From the NCBI RefSeq assembly GCF_003719725.1, contig NZ_RIAX01000004.1:186001-250000 (forward strand): a stretch of 64,000 nt of DNA, given 5' to 3'. Of the stretch, positions 1-8,695 are shown one piece after another. The notes beneath the pieces are model-generated. The model was given only the letters and a program-made list of their open reading frames with translations. It was not told where the DNA came from and made no database searches. The DNA comes from Planococcus salinus (lineage in GTDB: Bacteria; Bacillota; Bacilli; Bacillales_A; Planococcaceae). The position numbers were made by a program, and so were the translations under genes. The first letter of the stretch is position 1. Each line of letters begins with the position of its first letter.

Positions 1-933
1 ATACTGCAGAATGATGCCCGAAACCGTCTTGACCCCTTCATGCAAAATCTTCACATAATAGATGGGCGCGCCCAACAGCAGGATGCCCAGGAAAATCAGC
101 GCGAAATTGACGATGTTCAAATCGATCGAGCCACCGTTTACAAAATGCATGATTATGTACAATAATCCCAATACACCGATGACATAGCCGACAATTTTGC
201 TGTGATTCAACTTGGAAGCGAGCGTGCCTTTTTCGTCTTCACCCGGCTCTAAACTGATCGTTTCTTCCACGTGAAGCTCTTTGTTGATTTCGATGATGTC
301 TTCTTTCTTTTTAGGGTGCAATAACGAGTTAAAAAGCGGCAATGTGACGAGCACCGTCAATGTAGTCAGCAGCATTGGCAAGGAAAAAATAGTTTCCGAT
401 AAAGGAACAAGACCGATGGATTCTTCAAGGAAATGACCAGATGTCGAAATCAACACCGGCACAGTACCCGATAAGCCCAAGCCGTAAAGTGAAAAGCCGC
501 TGTAGCCTGCTGCGATGATCAATGGATAATGGACGCCCTTGACCTGACGCGCCAATTTCCCTGCGACAATCCCTCCGACAACCAGTCCAAAGCCCCAGTT
601 CAACAAGCTGCCGATTCCGCCCGCCAGTGTTGCCACAATAATGGCGGTTCTCGGACGGTTCACTTTTGCCACCATGCGGTTCAGCGTCCGGTCAACCACC
701 GGCGTCTTCGCCAATACATAGCCCGCTGCCAGAATCACCACCATCTGCATCGTGAAGGCCAAGAGATCCCAGAACCCGGAACCCCAGTATTCCGTCGTTT
801 CCATAAAGCCGGTTCCTTCAATGGTCATCGCCAATAAACCTGCGAGGAATGTCAGCAAAATGGCGATGGTGAACGAATCCGCCAGGTATTTATTCATCAA
901 GTTCGTGAAAAAAGATGTTGTTGCGTTTAACAT
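1..933 (-). CDS. atoE: Short-chain fatty acid transporter, AtoE family (3' end outside window)
   Basis: Polytopic membrane protein that would carry short-chain fatty acids such as acetoacetate or butyrate across the membrane. The frame is open from the window edge to an ATG at 933 preceded by AGGGGG, giving 311 of the roughly 440 residues usual in the family; the C-terminus lies beyond base 1. It begins MLNATTSFFTNLMNKYLADS and contains family-typical segments such as GGIGSLLNWGFGLVVGGI and GYSGFSLYGLGLSGTVPVLI. The promoter overlaps a palindrome identical in design to the one in front of the catechol regulator at 17.96 kb, so it is probably under the same IclR-type control. The family call is from remembered AtoE sequences. 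Confidence 0.85.
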   Translation of the reverse strand, partial: MLNATTSFFTNLMNKYLADSFTIAILLTFLAGLLAMTIEGTGFMETTEYWGSGFWDLLAFTMQMVVILAAGYVLAKTPVVDRTLNRMVAKVNRPRTAIIVATLAGGIGSLLNWGFGLVVGGIVAGKLARQVKGVHYPLIIAAGYSGFSLYGLGLSGTVPVLISTSGHFLEESIGLVPLSETIFSLPMLLTTLTVLVTLPLFNSLLHPKKKEDIIEINKELHVEETISLEPGEDEKGTLASKLNHSKIVGYVIGVLGLLYIIMHFVNGGSIDLNIVNFALIFLGILLLGAPIYYVKILHEGVKTVSGIILQY

Positions 934-1088
934 GTGTACTCCCCCTTTGTGTTGCTTTACGTGATGTGATTGTTTTAAAATTTGCTCCGCCGTCTGTGCA
1001 GCGCATAGAATAAGAAACCGTTTTCAATTTATAGAAAACTCACCTTTGAAAACCTTTTTAACTTTAATTTTTACGGGCTGGCCAGCCT

Positions 1089-1117
1089 AGCATACGGATT
1101 GTACGAATTGCGTACAA
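1089..1117 (-). promoter_or_regulatory. atoE promoter with overlapping IclR-type operator
   Basis: Reading leftwards, -35 TTGTAC (1117-1112) and -10 TATGCT (1094-1089) are 17 bp apart. The -35 lies inside the inverted repeat TTGTACG-N5-CGTACAA (1099-1117); a further CGTACAA half-site is at 1130-1136. The same palindrome is at 17956-17976. The intergenic region 934-1286 otherwise shows only the terminator of the next gene and a long AT-rich atoE leader. Confidence 0.65.
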
Positions 1118-1237
1118 AACTGTATTATTCGTACAATTTATTATAGAGGAACAAGGGAGGGGCGTGTCAATAGAAAATTCTAATAATTTTGTTTACCGAG
1201 AACAGTTTAAAATTAAAACTCTTCAATCTTACATATC

Positions 1238-1270
1238 AAAAAACCGCCGCTCAATTTTGAGCAGCGGTTT
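1238..1270 (-). terminator. Terminator of the M42 peptidase gene
   Basis: Stem AAACCGCTGCTCA pairing with TGAGCGGCGGTTT (one mismatch) on the minus strand, followed by a T-run, 17 bases after the peptidase stop codon. Confidence 0.85.
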
Positions 1271-1286
1271 CCTGAAATTACTTTTA

Positions 1287-2357
1287 TTATACAAACTCCA
1301 TACTCCCCCAATTCCCACTGTCCCGCAGCATCGCTTCAAGCAGCACAAAGCCGTCCTCGAAATCCTGCAGGTTCGCCATTTCAACCGGCGAGTGGGAATA
1401 ACGGCGCGGGAACGTGATGGCGGCGCCGAGGATGCCTTCTTTCACCAGGTGGATGGCGGAAAGGTCGGTGGTTCCTTTGGACATGACCGACAGCTGGTAC
1501 GGGACATTTACTTTGTCAGCGTAAGAAATGACCAGGTCTTTCATCTGCACTGACATGATATTGCCTCTTGCTCCTCCTCCGGACAATAGCGGCAGCACTG
1601 GCCCTTTCCCGATCTTGATTGGGTAATAATTGCCGTCCGGCGTGTCGGCGCAGGCAATGGTGTCGATGACGATGGCGAAATCCGGGTCGATTTTGTATCC
1701 GGCGATTTGTGCGCCACGGAGTCCGATTTCTTCCTGAACAGTGATTGCGCCGACCAGTGTTCCGCTGAAGTTTTTATCCTGCAGCTTTTTGAACAACTCC
1801 ACAATCAGTACGCAGCAGCTCCGATTGTCGATTGCTTTGCCGCAGATCAAATCAGGGTTGGTGAAACGGTCCAGGTCACTGATATAAGTTACAGCGTCGC
1901 CGATATTGACACCCATTTCGAGCACTTCTTGTTTTGAATCCGCTCCGATGTCAACATACAACTCTTCCACCGGCAGCACTTTCGACTTTTCCGATGCCGT
2001 CTGCAGATGACCCGCTTTGACACCGATGACGCCGAAATGGCCATTGACTTCCACTTTACGGCCGACCAGCAAAGAATCCATCATACCGCCTGTGCGTTCC
2101 ATGCGCAGGAACCCTTTATCGTCTATGGCGCTGACCATGCAGCCGATTTCATCGGAGTGGGCGGAAACCATGACGGTGGGTCCGGGTTTTCCACTTTCCA
2201 GCACTGCGTAGACATTGCCCATATGATCCACTTCCACGTTATCTGCAATTTCTTTCAGCTGCTCGACGATGTGCTTAACCACTTGGTGTTCCCGGCCGGG
2301 GCCTCCGGAAATAGCGGCCAGTTCTTTTAAACTTGAGTAAAATGTTTCTTTAAACAT
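1287..2357 (-). CDS. M42 family metallopeptidase (glutamyl aminopeptidase/endoglucanase type)
   Basis: Cytoplasmic di-metal aminopeptidase of 356 residues that trims peptides from the N-terminus. The metal-binding residues of the family are visible in order: H in VSAHSDEIG, D in GKAIDNRS, E in TVQEEIGLRG, D in AIVIDT and the terminal H in RRYSHSP. The start has AGGAGG seven bases upstream. It stands alone, with its own terminator downstream and a divergent cation exporter upstream. It belongs to the YsdC/FrvX group often annotated as endoglucanase, but the residues fit an aminopeptidase; the substrate cannot be read from the sequence. Confidence 0.9.
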   Translation of the reverse strand: MFKETFYSSLKELAAISGGPGREHQVVKHIVEQLKEIADNVEVDHMGNVYAVLESGKPGPTVMVSAHSDEIGCMVSAIDDKGFLRMERTGGMMDSLLVGRKVEVNGHFGVIGVKAGHLQTASEKSKVLPVEELYVDIGADSKQEVLEMGVNIGDAVTYISDLDRFTNPDLICGKAIDNRSCCVLIVELFKKLQDKNFSGTLVGAITVQEEIGLRGAQIAGYKIDPDFAIVIDTIACADTPDGNYYPIKIGKGPVLPLLSGGGARGNIMSVQMKDLVISYADKVNVPYQLSVMSKGTTDLSAIHLVKEGILGAAITFPRRYSHSPVEMANLQDFEDGFVLLEAMLRDSGNWGSMEFV

Positions 2358-2613
2358 AATTTCCTCCTAATGGATAATTTCTTTCTATTTGAATATTACC
2401 ATATTATAGAATAGAAAATAAATTTCAGTTTCAGGTTCTCGTCTTCACGTGTTAATTGGGACCGAAGTTTCTTTTGCACATCTTTCTTTCCTTAACATAA
2501 TTTCATTTCCATAAGGTGATAATACTGCGGTTCCGCAACAAAATTTCTATAGACCCACTGCAGTTCTTCGTGTTAAGGTAGTCTTTGTCTAAAAAACAGG
2601 GAGGGAATGGGCT

Positions 2614-3510
2614 ATGAGCAATTTCAGACAAGCGATTCTTGCTACATGGATCGGCATTGCAGTCAATGTGTTTCTGACGCTGCTGAAAGGAACTGTCGGA
2701 TTTATCACAGACAGCCGCGCATTAATGGCGGACGCGGCCCATTCCGCGTCTGACATCGTCAGTTCCATCGCCGTTCTGGCCGGCCTGAAGATAGCTCAGC
2801 GTCCCCCTGACTCAGAACATCCGTATGGACACGGAAAAGCCGAAAACATCGCCACTATCATCGTGGGTTTGCTGCTGATTATCGTAGGAGTTGAAATCGC
2901 CATTTCCTCCATCGAAGTTTTCTGGCAGGACCGGCAGCCACCGGGAAGCTTTTTGGCACTTTCAGTTGTCCTGTTTTCGATTGTTTGCAAAGAACTTCTC
3001 TATCAATACAAAATTCGTTTAGGGAAAAAGATCAACAGCCCTTCTCTCGTGGCAGAAGCCTGGCATCACCGTTCGGACGCTTTGTCTTCATTGATTGCGC
3101 TGATTGGCATCGGACTGGCTTTGCTGGGAACTTATTTCGGCATCAGCCAGCTCACTTACTTTGACCCCATTGCCGGTTTGATCATTTCCATTTTCGTCAT
3201 TAAAACAGGAATCAGCCTCGGTTATAATGCAGCTCAGATCATGCTCGAGAAAGTGCTCAGTCCCGAAGAAACAAAGCCATACCTGGATTCCGCCCTTGAG
3301 GTGCCGGGCATCAAACGCATCGATACATTGCATGCGCGGAATCACGGCTCATATCTTGTGATTGACATCAAAATAAGCGTCGAACCGTCGATTACGGTCG
3401 AAGAAGGCCACCGCATCGGCAAAGCCACCAAACACAAGCTGCTTGAGGAATTTAAAGAAGTGAATGCCGTCTTGGTTCACGTCAATCCCTACAGCCCTGA
3501 AGAAGAATAA
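2614..3510 (+). CDS. Cation diffusion facilitator family transporter
   Basis: Membrane exporter of divalent metal ions (zinc, cobalt, manganese or iron) driven by proton exchange; 298 residues, normal for the family. The two metal-site signatures are present: DAAHSASD in the second helix and EAWHHRSD in the fifth. A cytoplasmic C-terminal domain with IDTLHARNHGSYLVIDIKI follows about six membrane segments. The start is preceded by GGGAGGG. It is a monocistronic gene ending at a bidirectional hairpin shared with the convergent amidohydrolase. The HxxxD pattern at both sites is that of zinc or iron/zinc members, but specificity is not certain. Confidence 0.92.
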   Translation: MSNFRQAILATWIGIAVNVFLTLLKGTVGFITDSRALMADAAHSASDIVSSIAVLAGLKIAQRPPDSEHPYGHGKAENIATIIVGLLLIIVGVEIAISSIEVFWQDRQPPGSFLALSVVLFSIVCKELLYQYKIRLGKKINSPSLVAEAWHHRSDALSSLIALIGIGLALLGTYFGISQLTYFDPIAGLIISIFVIKTGISLGYNAAQIMLEKVLSPEETKPYLDSALEVPGIKRIDTLHARNHGSYLVIDIKISVEPSITVEEGHRIGKATKHKLLEEFKEVNAVLVHVNPYSPEEE

Positions 3511-3523
3511 CGCAGGAATCAAA

Positions 3524-3558
3524 AACAGCACCCGAACCGCAATGGTTCAGGTGCTGTT
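3524..3558. terminator. Bidirectional terminator between convergent genes
   Basis: AACAGCACC/GGTGCTGTT with inner GAACC/GGTTC, flanked by A-run and T-run, between the CDF gene and the M20D gene, which end towards each other. Confidence 0.85.
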
Positions 3559-3568
3559 CTTTCGATAA

Positions 3569-4783
3569 TTATTTGTTTTGGCCGTAATCGCAAACAACAT
3601 GGGCGACCGCTTTTGCCGCAATGAGTAACGCATCTTCATCGATATCAAATTTTGGATGGTGATTTAAGTAGACTTTTCCGTCTGTTTTCGGACGGCAGCC
3701 GATATTGAAAAACAAACCGGGTGTTTTTTCCAAGTAGTAGGCAAAGTCCTCGGACCCTGACATTACCGGAAACTCACTGACTTCCGTGATCAGCGGCTCA
3801 TTGGCAGCTTTCAGGATCTCGACCACTTCCGCCGTCACTTTCTCATCGTTGCGTAGCGGCGGATAGTCAGCGGTGTACGTAAAGTCGCACGTAACGTCGA
3901 ACTCGAGTTCAACACCACGGACGATGCGATGCATTTCCTTCTCGATCACTTGCTGCGTTTTTTCATTCATGTAACGCACATCGCCTTCGATTTCGATGCT
4001 GTCTTTGATGATATTGAAAGAGCCTTTGCCGTCAAACGAACCGACGGTGACAACTCCCATCTCAAATGGGTTCAAGCGGCGGCTGACGATTGTCTGGATC
4101 GCGGTGATGAAATGCGCTCCTGCAACAATCGGGTCATTGGCATTCTGCGGAGAAGAACCATGGCCACCTTTCCCCTGGATATGCAATTTGAAATACGTCC
4201 GCCCCGCCATTGCATTACCGCTCCGGTAGCCGACAGCACCGGTGGCATATGCAGGAAACAAGTGTATGCCGAATACAGCGTCCAAATCATCGAGTACGCC
4301 CGATTCGACGATGCTCTTTGCTCCGCCCGGTGGCGTTTCTTCTGCGTGCTGATGAATGATTTTAACGGTTCCCGACAATTCCGATTTCAACTGAATCAGG
4401 CAATCGGCAAGCACAAGCAGATAAGCCGTATGGCCATCGTGGCCACAGGCGTGCATGGCGCCTTCGTTCTGTGACCTGAACGGCACATCCGTCTCTTCAT
4501 GGATTGGCAGTGCATCAAAATCGGCACGCAAGCCAATCGTTTTTCCGGGCTTGCCTCCTTTGATCGTGACAATGATGCCAAAGCCGTTTCCAACGTTGGT
4601 CTGAACCTCCACATCTTTGCCTTTGTAAAAATCAGCAATGTACTGCGCTGTTTTTTCTTCCAGGAAAGAAAGTTCCGGATGCTGGTGAAGGTGGCGCCGG
4701 ATATCAATCATCTCGTCTTTCCGGCCCTCAAGCATATCGAGCAGCCGCTGTTTTGTGTCATTAGTTGTGGTCTGTTGTACCAT
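3569..4783 (-). CDS. M20D family amidohydrolase (N-acyl amino acid / hippurate hydrolase type)
   Basis: Cytoplasmic zinc- or manganese-dependent hydrolase of amide bonds in N-acylated amino acids or small peptides; 404 residues. Metal ligands are visible in MHACGHDGHTA, IHQHAEETPPGGAK, SEDFAYY and the C-terminal NHHPKFD; the dimerisation-domain histidine is in GKGGHGSSP. The start is the ATG at 4783, preceded by AAGGAG. It is transcribed alone between two terminators. This is one of three M20D genes in the window (others at 33.8 and 38.3 kb); they differ in sequence, so they are not a recent duplication. Substrate unknown. Confidence 0.88.
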   Translation of the reverse strand: MVQQTTTNDTKQRLLDMLEGRKDEMIDIRRHLHQHPELSFLEEKTAQYIADFYKGKDVEVQTNVGNGFGIIVTIKGGKPGKTIGLRADFDALPIHEETDVPFRSQNEGAMHACGHDGHTAYLLVLADCLIQLKSELSGTVKIIHQHAEETPPGGAKSIVESGVLDDLDAVFGIHLFPAYATGAVGYRSGNAMAGRTYFKLHIQGKGGHGSSPQNANDPIVAGAHFITAIQTIVSRRLNPFEMGVVTVGSFDGKGSFNIIKDSIEIEGDVRYMNEKTQQVIEKEMHRIVRGVELEFDVTCDFTYTADYPPLRNDEKVTAEVVEILKAANEPLITEVSEFPVMSGSEDFAYYLEKTPGLFFNIGCRPKTDGKVYLNHHPKFDIDEDALLIAAKAVAHVVCDYGQNK

Positions 4784-4901
4784 TTTTTCATCTCCTTATT
4801 TAACTTTCTTCTTCATTTAAAATTTCGATATATTCTGAAACTCATTTTAACTATATACTTTTCCTTTCTTTTCTTCAATCTGCTCCGTATTTTTACCAAA
4901 G

Positions 4902-4947
4902 AAAAAACCGGAACAGCAAGAGCATCAAGCTCTTCCATTCCGGTTCC
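4902..4947 (-). terminator. Terminator of the opuA operon
   Basis: Stem AACCGGAA/TTCCGGTT with inner AAGAG/CTCTT and a T-rich tail on the minus strand, directly after opuAC. Confidence 0.85.
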
Positions 4948-4961
4948 TTCATTATATACTG

Positions 4962-5897
4962 TTACTCTGCAGGTGTCAGATCTTCAATTGACTCGATGTC
5001 CATATAAGCTGGAACTACAAGTCCGATTTTAGCGCCTTCAAGGTTTGGACCAAGGTCCTCTACATCTTCTCCGTAAGTTTCAAACTGAGAAGCGTGTGTT
5101 CCCGGCAACCATGCTGCTACCATTGCGTCAGCCTGGCCTTCAGCCACTGCCTGCCACATTACTGCATTATCAAGCGGTGTGATTGTTACATCAAAGCCTT
5201 GTGCTTCCAGCACTTGGCCGATTACGTTTGTTGAAGCAAGTTCTGTATCCCACTCCACGTAAGCCAATTCGATTTCTGTTCCGTCGACTGCTTCTGTTCC
5301 GTCTGTCCATTCAGCAACTTTGTCGCTGTTTTCTTCAATCCAAGCTGCCGCGGCTTCTTCTACAGCCGTGCCGTTTGAAACTTCCAGCATGACACTTTCG
5401 ATGTCAGCTGATTCCCATTGGAACTGATCCAAAATTTTGTATGCTTCCGGTTTTTCATCCTGCAACCCTTGACGGACCATTGTGTTGATCGTTTCTGCTT
5501 CTCCGAATACACCTTCTGGATCTTCAAGGTATTTCAAATCATATTTCTGGAATTTCCAGTGCGGGCTCCAGCCTGTCACGATAATCGGTTCTTCGTTATC
5601 AATTGCTTCACCCAACGCTGTTGCCATCGCGCCACTTGAAGACGTCACAACTTCCCAGCCTTCCAGGTTTTCATAAGTTTCCGTTGTTTCTTCAGCTGCA
5701 GCAACTACGCCTGCACCTGGCTCGATGCCCGTGATTTCATAACCCAGCTCTTCGCCGTAATTCACTTCTTCAGATCCTTCATCGTTTCCTTCTGCTGATG
5801 AAGACGAACCTTCTTCTTCCGAACCACATGCTGCGATAAGCAAGGTCAGCATAAGAGCCAAAGCCAGACCTAAGTGTTTCCATTGTAATTTAAACAT
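4962..5897 (-). CDS. opuAC: Glycine betaine/proline ABC transporter substrate-binding lipoprotein
   Basis: Lipid-anchored receptor that captures glycine betaine or related compatible solutes for the OpuA importer, used in osmotic stress. The 311 residues begin with a lipoprotein signal peptide ending LLIAAC, followed by a Ser/Glu-rich linker. The two ligand lobes contain IIVTGWSPHWKF and ELAYVEWDTELASTNVIGQV, which match OpuAC of Bacillus; the tryptophans of GWSPHW and of AVMWQAV are the usual aromatic cage for the trimethylammonium head. It is the last gene of opuAA-AB-AC, separated from opuAB by 71 bases containing a palindrome. Confidence 0.93.
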   Translation of the reverse strand: MFKLQWKHLGLALALMLTLLIAACGSEEEGSSSSAEGNDEGSEEVNYGEELGYEITGIEPGAGVVAAAEETTETYENLEGWEVVTSSSGAMATALGEAIDNEEPIIVTGWSPHWKFQKYDLKYLEDPEGVFGEAETINTMVRQGLQDEKPEAYKILDQFQWESADIESVMLEVSNGTAVEEAAAAWIEENSDKVAEWTDGTEAVDGTEIELAYVEWDTELASTNVIGQVLEAQGFDVTITPLDNAVMWQAVAEGQADAMVAAWLPGTHASQFETYGEDVEDLGPNLEGAKIGLVVPAYMDIESIEDLTPAE

Positions 5898-5938
5898 AAA
5901 ATGATCATTCTCCTTTTTCTTTTAATTTGTATATGGCA

Positions 5939-5956
5939 CTTTCCTCTAGAGGAAAG
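5939..5956. other. Perfect palindrome between opuAB and opuAC
   Basis: CTTTCCTCTAGAGGAAAG is an 18-base self-complementary sequence in the intercistronic gap. It could form a hairpin that adjusts relative expression or mRNA stability of the abundantly needed binding protein; that role is inference. Confidence 0.5.
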
Positions 5957-5968
5957 ATTCCAGCTAAA

Positions 5969-6829
5969 TCAGATACTCGTGCCTTTTTTCAGTGAAAAAC
6001 TTTGTGTAAAGCGGTCGATGATGATGGCCAAAATGACAATTCCAAGACCTGCCACAAAACCGGTCCCTACATCAGCGCGTTGCAGCGAAGAAAGAACTTC
6101 CCTGCCGAGGCCCGGCGCCCCAATCATCGAAGCGATGACGACCATCGACAAGGCCAGCATAACTGTCTGGTTGATGCCTGCCATGATGGTGGTCTTGGCC
6201 ATCGGCAGTTCCACTTTGAACAGCTTCTGGGCGCCTGTGCTGCCGAATGCTTCAGCCGCTTCCACCAGCTCTTCCGAGACCTGCCGGATGCCCAGATTCG
6301 TAAACCGGACAGTTGGCGGTGTCGCGAAGATCAGGGAAGCGAAAATCCCGGGTACCATCCCGATGCTGAAAAATGCAACCGCAGGAATCAAGTAAACGAA
6401 TGCGGGCATCGTCTGCATGAAATCGAGAACCGGCGTAATGATGCTTTCCGCCGTCTTGCTTTTCGACATCAGAATACCGATCGGCACACCAATAATCACT
6501 GACAAGAGACTGGCTACAAGCACAAGGGAGAAGGACAGCATCAGCTCTTCCCAAAGTCCCTGGTTCCAGACCAGCAGTAACCCTACGATTGAAAACGCAG
6601 CCAGACCGAAACGTTTACCGCTGAGGAAAAACGCCAGCACAGCAACGATTAGGATAACGATTACGGGCGGCACTGCCGCCAGCATGTCGGCGAAATCTTC
6701 CAAACCATCACCAAACTGATTCTTGATCGGGTCAAACAGGAATGCAAAGCTGTCGGAAATCCAACCTGTGAAATCAGATACCCAGGAAGCCAACGGCAAT
6801 TCTTCGATGTTTTCCATAAAATTAAGCAT
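5969..6829 (-). CDS. opuAB: Glycine betaine ABC transporter permease
   Basis: Membrane channel subunit of the OpuA importer; 286 residues with an N-terminal extension before the first membrane helices. The coupling-helix region [20 protein letters not shown] is the ABC-permease EAA motif. Its ATG at 6829 overlaps the end of opuAA by eight bases; a second ATG at 6817 is also possible. The overlap implies translational coupling to the ATPase. Confidence 0.93.
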   Translation of the reverse strand: MLNFMENIEELPLASWVSDFTGWISDSFAFLFDPIKNQFGDGLEDFADMLAAVPPVIVILIVAVLAFFLSGKRFGLAAFSIVGLLLVWNQGLWEELMLSFSLVLVASLLSVIIGVPIGILMSKSKTAESIITPVLDFMQTMPAFVYLIPAVAFFSIGMVPGIFASLIFATPPTVRFTNLGIRQVSEELVEAAEAFGSTGAQKLFKVELPMAKTTIMAGINQTVMLALSMVVIASMIGAPGLGREVLSSLQRADVGTGFVAGLGIVILAIIIDRFTQSFSLKKGTSI

Positions 6830-8021
6830 GTGTCAAATTCACCTCGCTTTGTCCTGCAAGTGCCGAAATAACGGCGCCGCGCACAATGATTCCAAGCAGT
6901 TTGCCGTCTTCCACGACCGGAATCGGAACCGGCGAATTATGACTGATTTCAAAGATTGCATTCATTAATGTATCCTGCGTAACCGTCGGTGCATCGGTTT
7001 TCATGATGGACATCAGGCTTGTGACATCATTGCGCAGAGCAGTCGATGCATCATCTGCTGTTACATAGCCTTTCAGATTCCGCTTGCTGTCAGTAACATA
7101 AATGCTCGAAATGCCTTCTTTTTGCATCCGCTCCAACGCGACACGCGGGCCGTGTTTGTCAATATTGACCGTTTCAGGCCGTTTCATGATATTGTAAGCC
7201 GTCAATACTTTTGAACGGTCAACATCTTCAACGAATTTCTCGACATAATCGTTTGCCGGGTTCATCAGAATTTCTTCCGGTGAGCCGACTTGTACAATGG
7301 ATCCGTCTTTCATCAAGGCAATTTTATCGCCAATCCGCAACGCTTCGTCCAAATCGTGCGTGATGAAAATAATCGTTTTCTTCATCGTTTCCTGCAAATC
7401 CAACAATTCATCCTGCATTTCTTTCCGGATCAGCGGATCAAGTGCTGAAAAAGCTTCATCCATCAGCATGACTTCCGGATCATTGGCTAAAGCTCTCGCC
7501 AAACCGACTCGCTGCTGCATACCGCCGGACAGTTGCGAAGGGTATTGCTCTAGGTAATTGCCCAGTCCGACAAGTTCCAGAGAAGCTTTTGCTTTTTTGC
7601 TTCTTTCCTCTTTGGCGATCCCCTGGATTTCGAGGCCATACTCGGCATTTTCCAGTATGGAGCGGTATGGGAACAGAGCGAACTTCTGGAAAACCATACT
7701 CATTTTCGTACGGCGCACCCTGCGTAAATCTTTTTTGTCCATTGTTGCCAAGTCTTCATTGTCTATGTATACATGGCCTTCTGTCGGATCGATCAAACGA
7801 TTCAACAAGCGGACCAGCGTTGATTTGCCACTGCCGGACAATCCCATAATAACGAAAATTTCGCCTGCTTCCACTTCAAAGGAAGCCCGGTTGACTCCGA
7901 CAGTGCTGCCTGTCTGTTTCAATACTTCTTCTTTGGTCTTGCCTTCTCCCAGTAGCTTCAAAGCTTGTTTGACATTTTTGCCGAATACTTTCGACAAGCC
8001 TTCTACTTTTATGACCGGCAT
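6822..8021 (-). CDS. opuAA: Glycine betaine ABC transporter ATP-binding protein with CBS domains
   Basis: Energises OpuA. The 399 residues contain the ATPase domain (Walker [10 protein letters not shown], signature LSGGMQQR, Walker [13 protein letters not shown]) followed from about residue 280 by a pair of CBS domains, which in OpuA-type systems sense ionic strength or cyclic-di-AMP. The start ATG at 8021 is preceded by AAGAGGTGG. It is the first gene of the operon and has an unusually long leader of about 180 bases with strong secondary structure. Confidence 0.94.
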   Translation of the reverse strand: MPVIKVEGLSKVFGKNVKQALKLLGEGKTKEEVLKQTGSTVGVNRASFEVEAGEIFVIMGLSGSGKSTLVRLLNRLIDPTEGHVYIDNEDLATMDKKDLRRVRRTKMSMVFQKFALFPYRSILENAEYGLEIQGIAKEERSKKAKASLELVGLGNYLEQYPSQLSGGMQQRVGLARALANDPEVMLMDEAFSALDPLIRKEMQDELLDLQETMKKTIIFITHDLDEALRIGDKIALMKDGSIVQVGSPEEILMNPANDYVEKFVEDVDRSKVLTAYNIMKRPETVNIDKHGPRVALERMQKEGISSIYVTDSKRNLKGYVTADDASTALRNDVTSLMSIMKTDAPTVTQDTLMNAIFEISHNSPVPIPVVEDGKLLGIIVRGAVISALAGQSEVNLTHA

Positions 8022-8084
8022 AAATCTTCCACCTCTTTTACCATTTTTTGCTCGTCATGGTCTGAAGAGTTTCTCATATCTCCA

Positions 8085-8162
8085 TTGCTTACTTTTTCAG
8101 CCTGATTTCTTTACTCAAAATGTCTCTGCTTTTGAGCGATATTCGGCTGAAAAAATAAGCAA
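8085..8162 (-). promoter_or_regulatory. Large stem-loop in the opuA mRNA leader
   Basis: Arms 8145-8162 and 8085-8102 are complementary over 18 bases with one G-U pair (TTGCTTATTTTTTCAGCC against GGCTGAAAAAGTAAGCAA). A second stem, CTCAAAA/TTTTGAG (8114-8136), sits inside. No T-run follows the 3' arm, so it is not a normal terminator. It lies wholly inside the predicted transcript leader. Confidence 0.6.
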
Positions 8163-8205
8163 GTCACTTTTTGTAATGTCCATGAACCAAAAGCACATGG
8201 TCTTT

Positions 8206-8234
8206 ACTATACGCTTAATTACCTACATTTTCAA
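8206..8234 (-). promoter_or_regulatory. Sigma-A type promoter of the opuA operon
   Basis: On the minus strand TTGAAA (8234-8229), a 17-base spacer and TATAGT (8211-8206); predicted transcript start near 8199. Confidence 0.7.
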
Positions 8235-8369
8235 ACGCACCTCTTAAATTCCTGCTCGAAAAAAGCCTCATTTTTTTTGCTTGGCCTCTTGGCACGCTTC
8301 AATTTTCGTCATAAAACATCAGTTAAAAGCCTTTGTGACGGTTACCCAAAAAGTTGATAGAAAAGTCTG

Positions 8370-8391
8370 ATACTAATTAACTACTTAGTAT
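8370..8391. promoter_or_regulatory. 22-bp inverted repeat upstream of the opuA promoter
   Basis: ATACTAA-N8-TTAGTAT, perfect arms, about 140 bp upstream of the -35. It looks like the site of a dimeric regulator, for example a GbsR/OpuAR-type repressor, or belongs to a second upstream promoter. Bases 8392-8649 are AT-rich with no convincing gene on either strand. Confidence 0.45.
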
Positions 8392-8649
8392 AAAACTTTT
8401 TAAAAAACTTTTTATTTTGCTTTATTTTTCAGTTTTATTTCTTGGGAAAACCAAAAAACTCATCACATCATCGTCTTTTTTCTTTCTGTTTTTTTTCGGT
8501 AAGAATCGCACGATATTGTCTTTCATTGAACTCTTTATATTTCAATTCAGCGTTCTGTTAATTTCAGAAAATCGCATACTTTACGGTAACGTCATTTTGT
8601 TGTACCACTTTTATCAATGACCTGATCAGCTGGTTTATAACTTTACCCC

Positions 8650-8684
8650 AAAAAGCAGTCTCCCTCAAAGGAAGACCGCTTTTT
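8650..8684. terminator. Terminator after the symporter gene
   Basis: AAAAAGC and GCTTTTT arms with inner GTCT/AGAC pairing; ends the leftward S-box operon and can work in both directions. Confidence 0.8.
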
Positions 8685-8695
8685 AAGTCATGCTA

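Noticed and set aside
1164-1553. 129-residue plus-strand ORF
   Set aside because: Antisense to the M42 gene and spans its terminator.
8417-8620. 67-residue plus-strand ORF rich in Phe and Leu
   Set aside because: AT-rich DNA, no ribosome site, composition of random AT-rich sequence.
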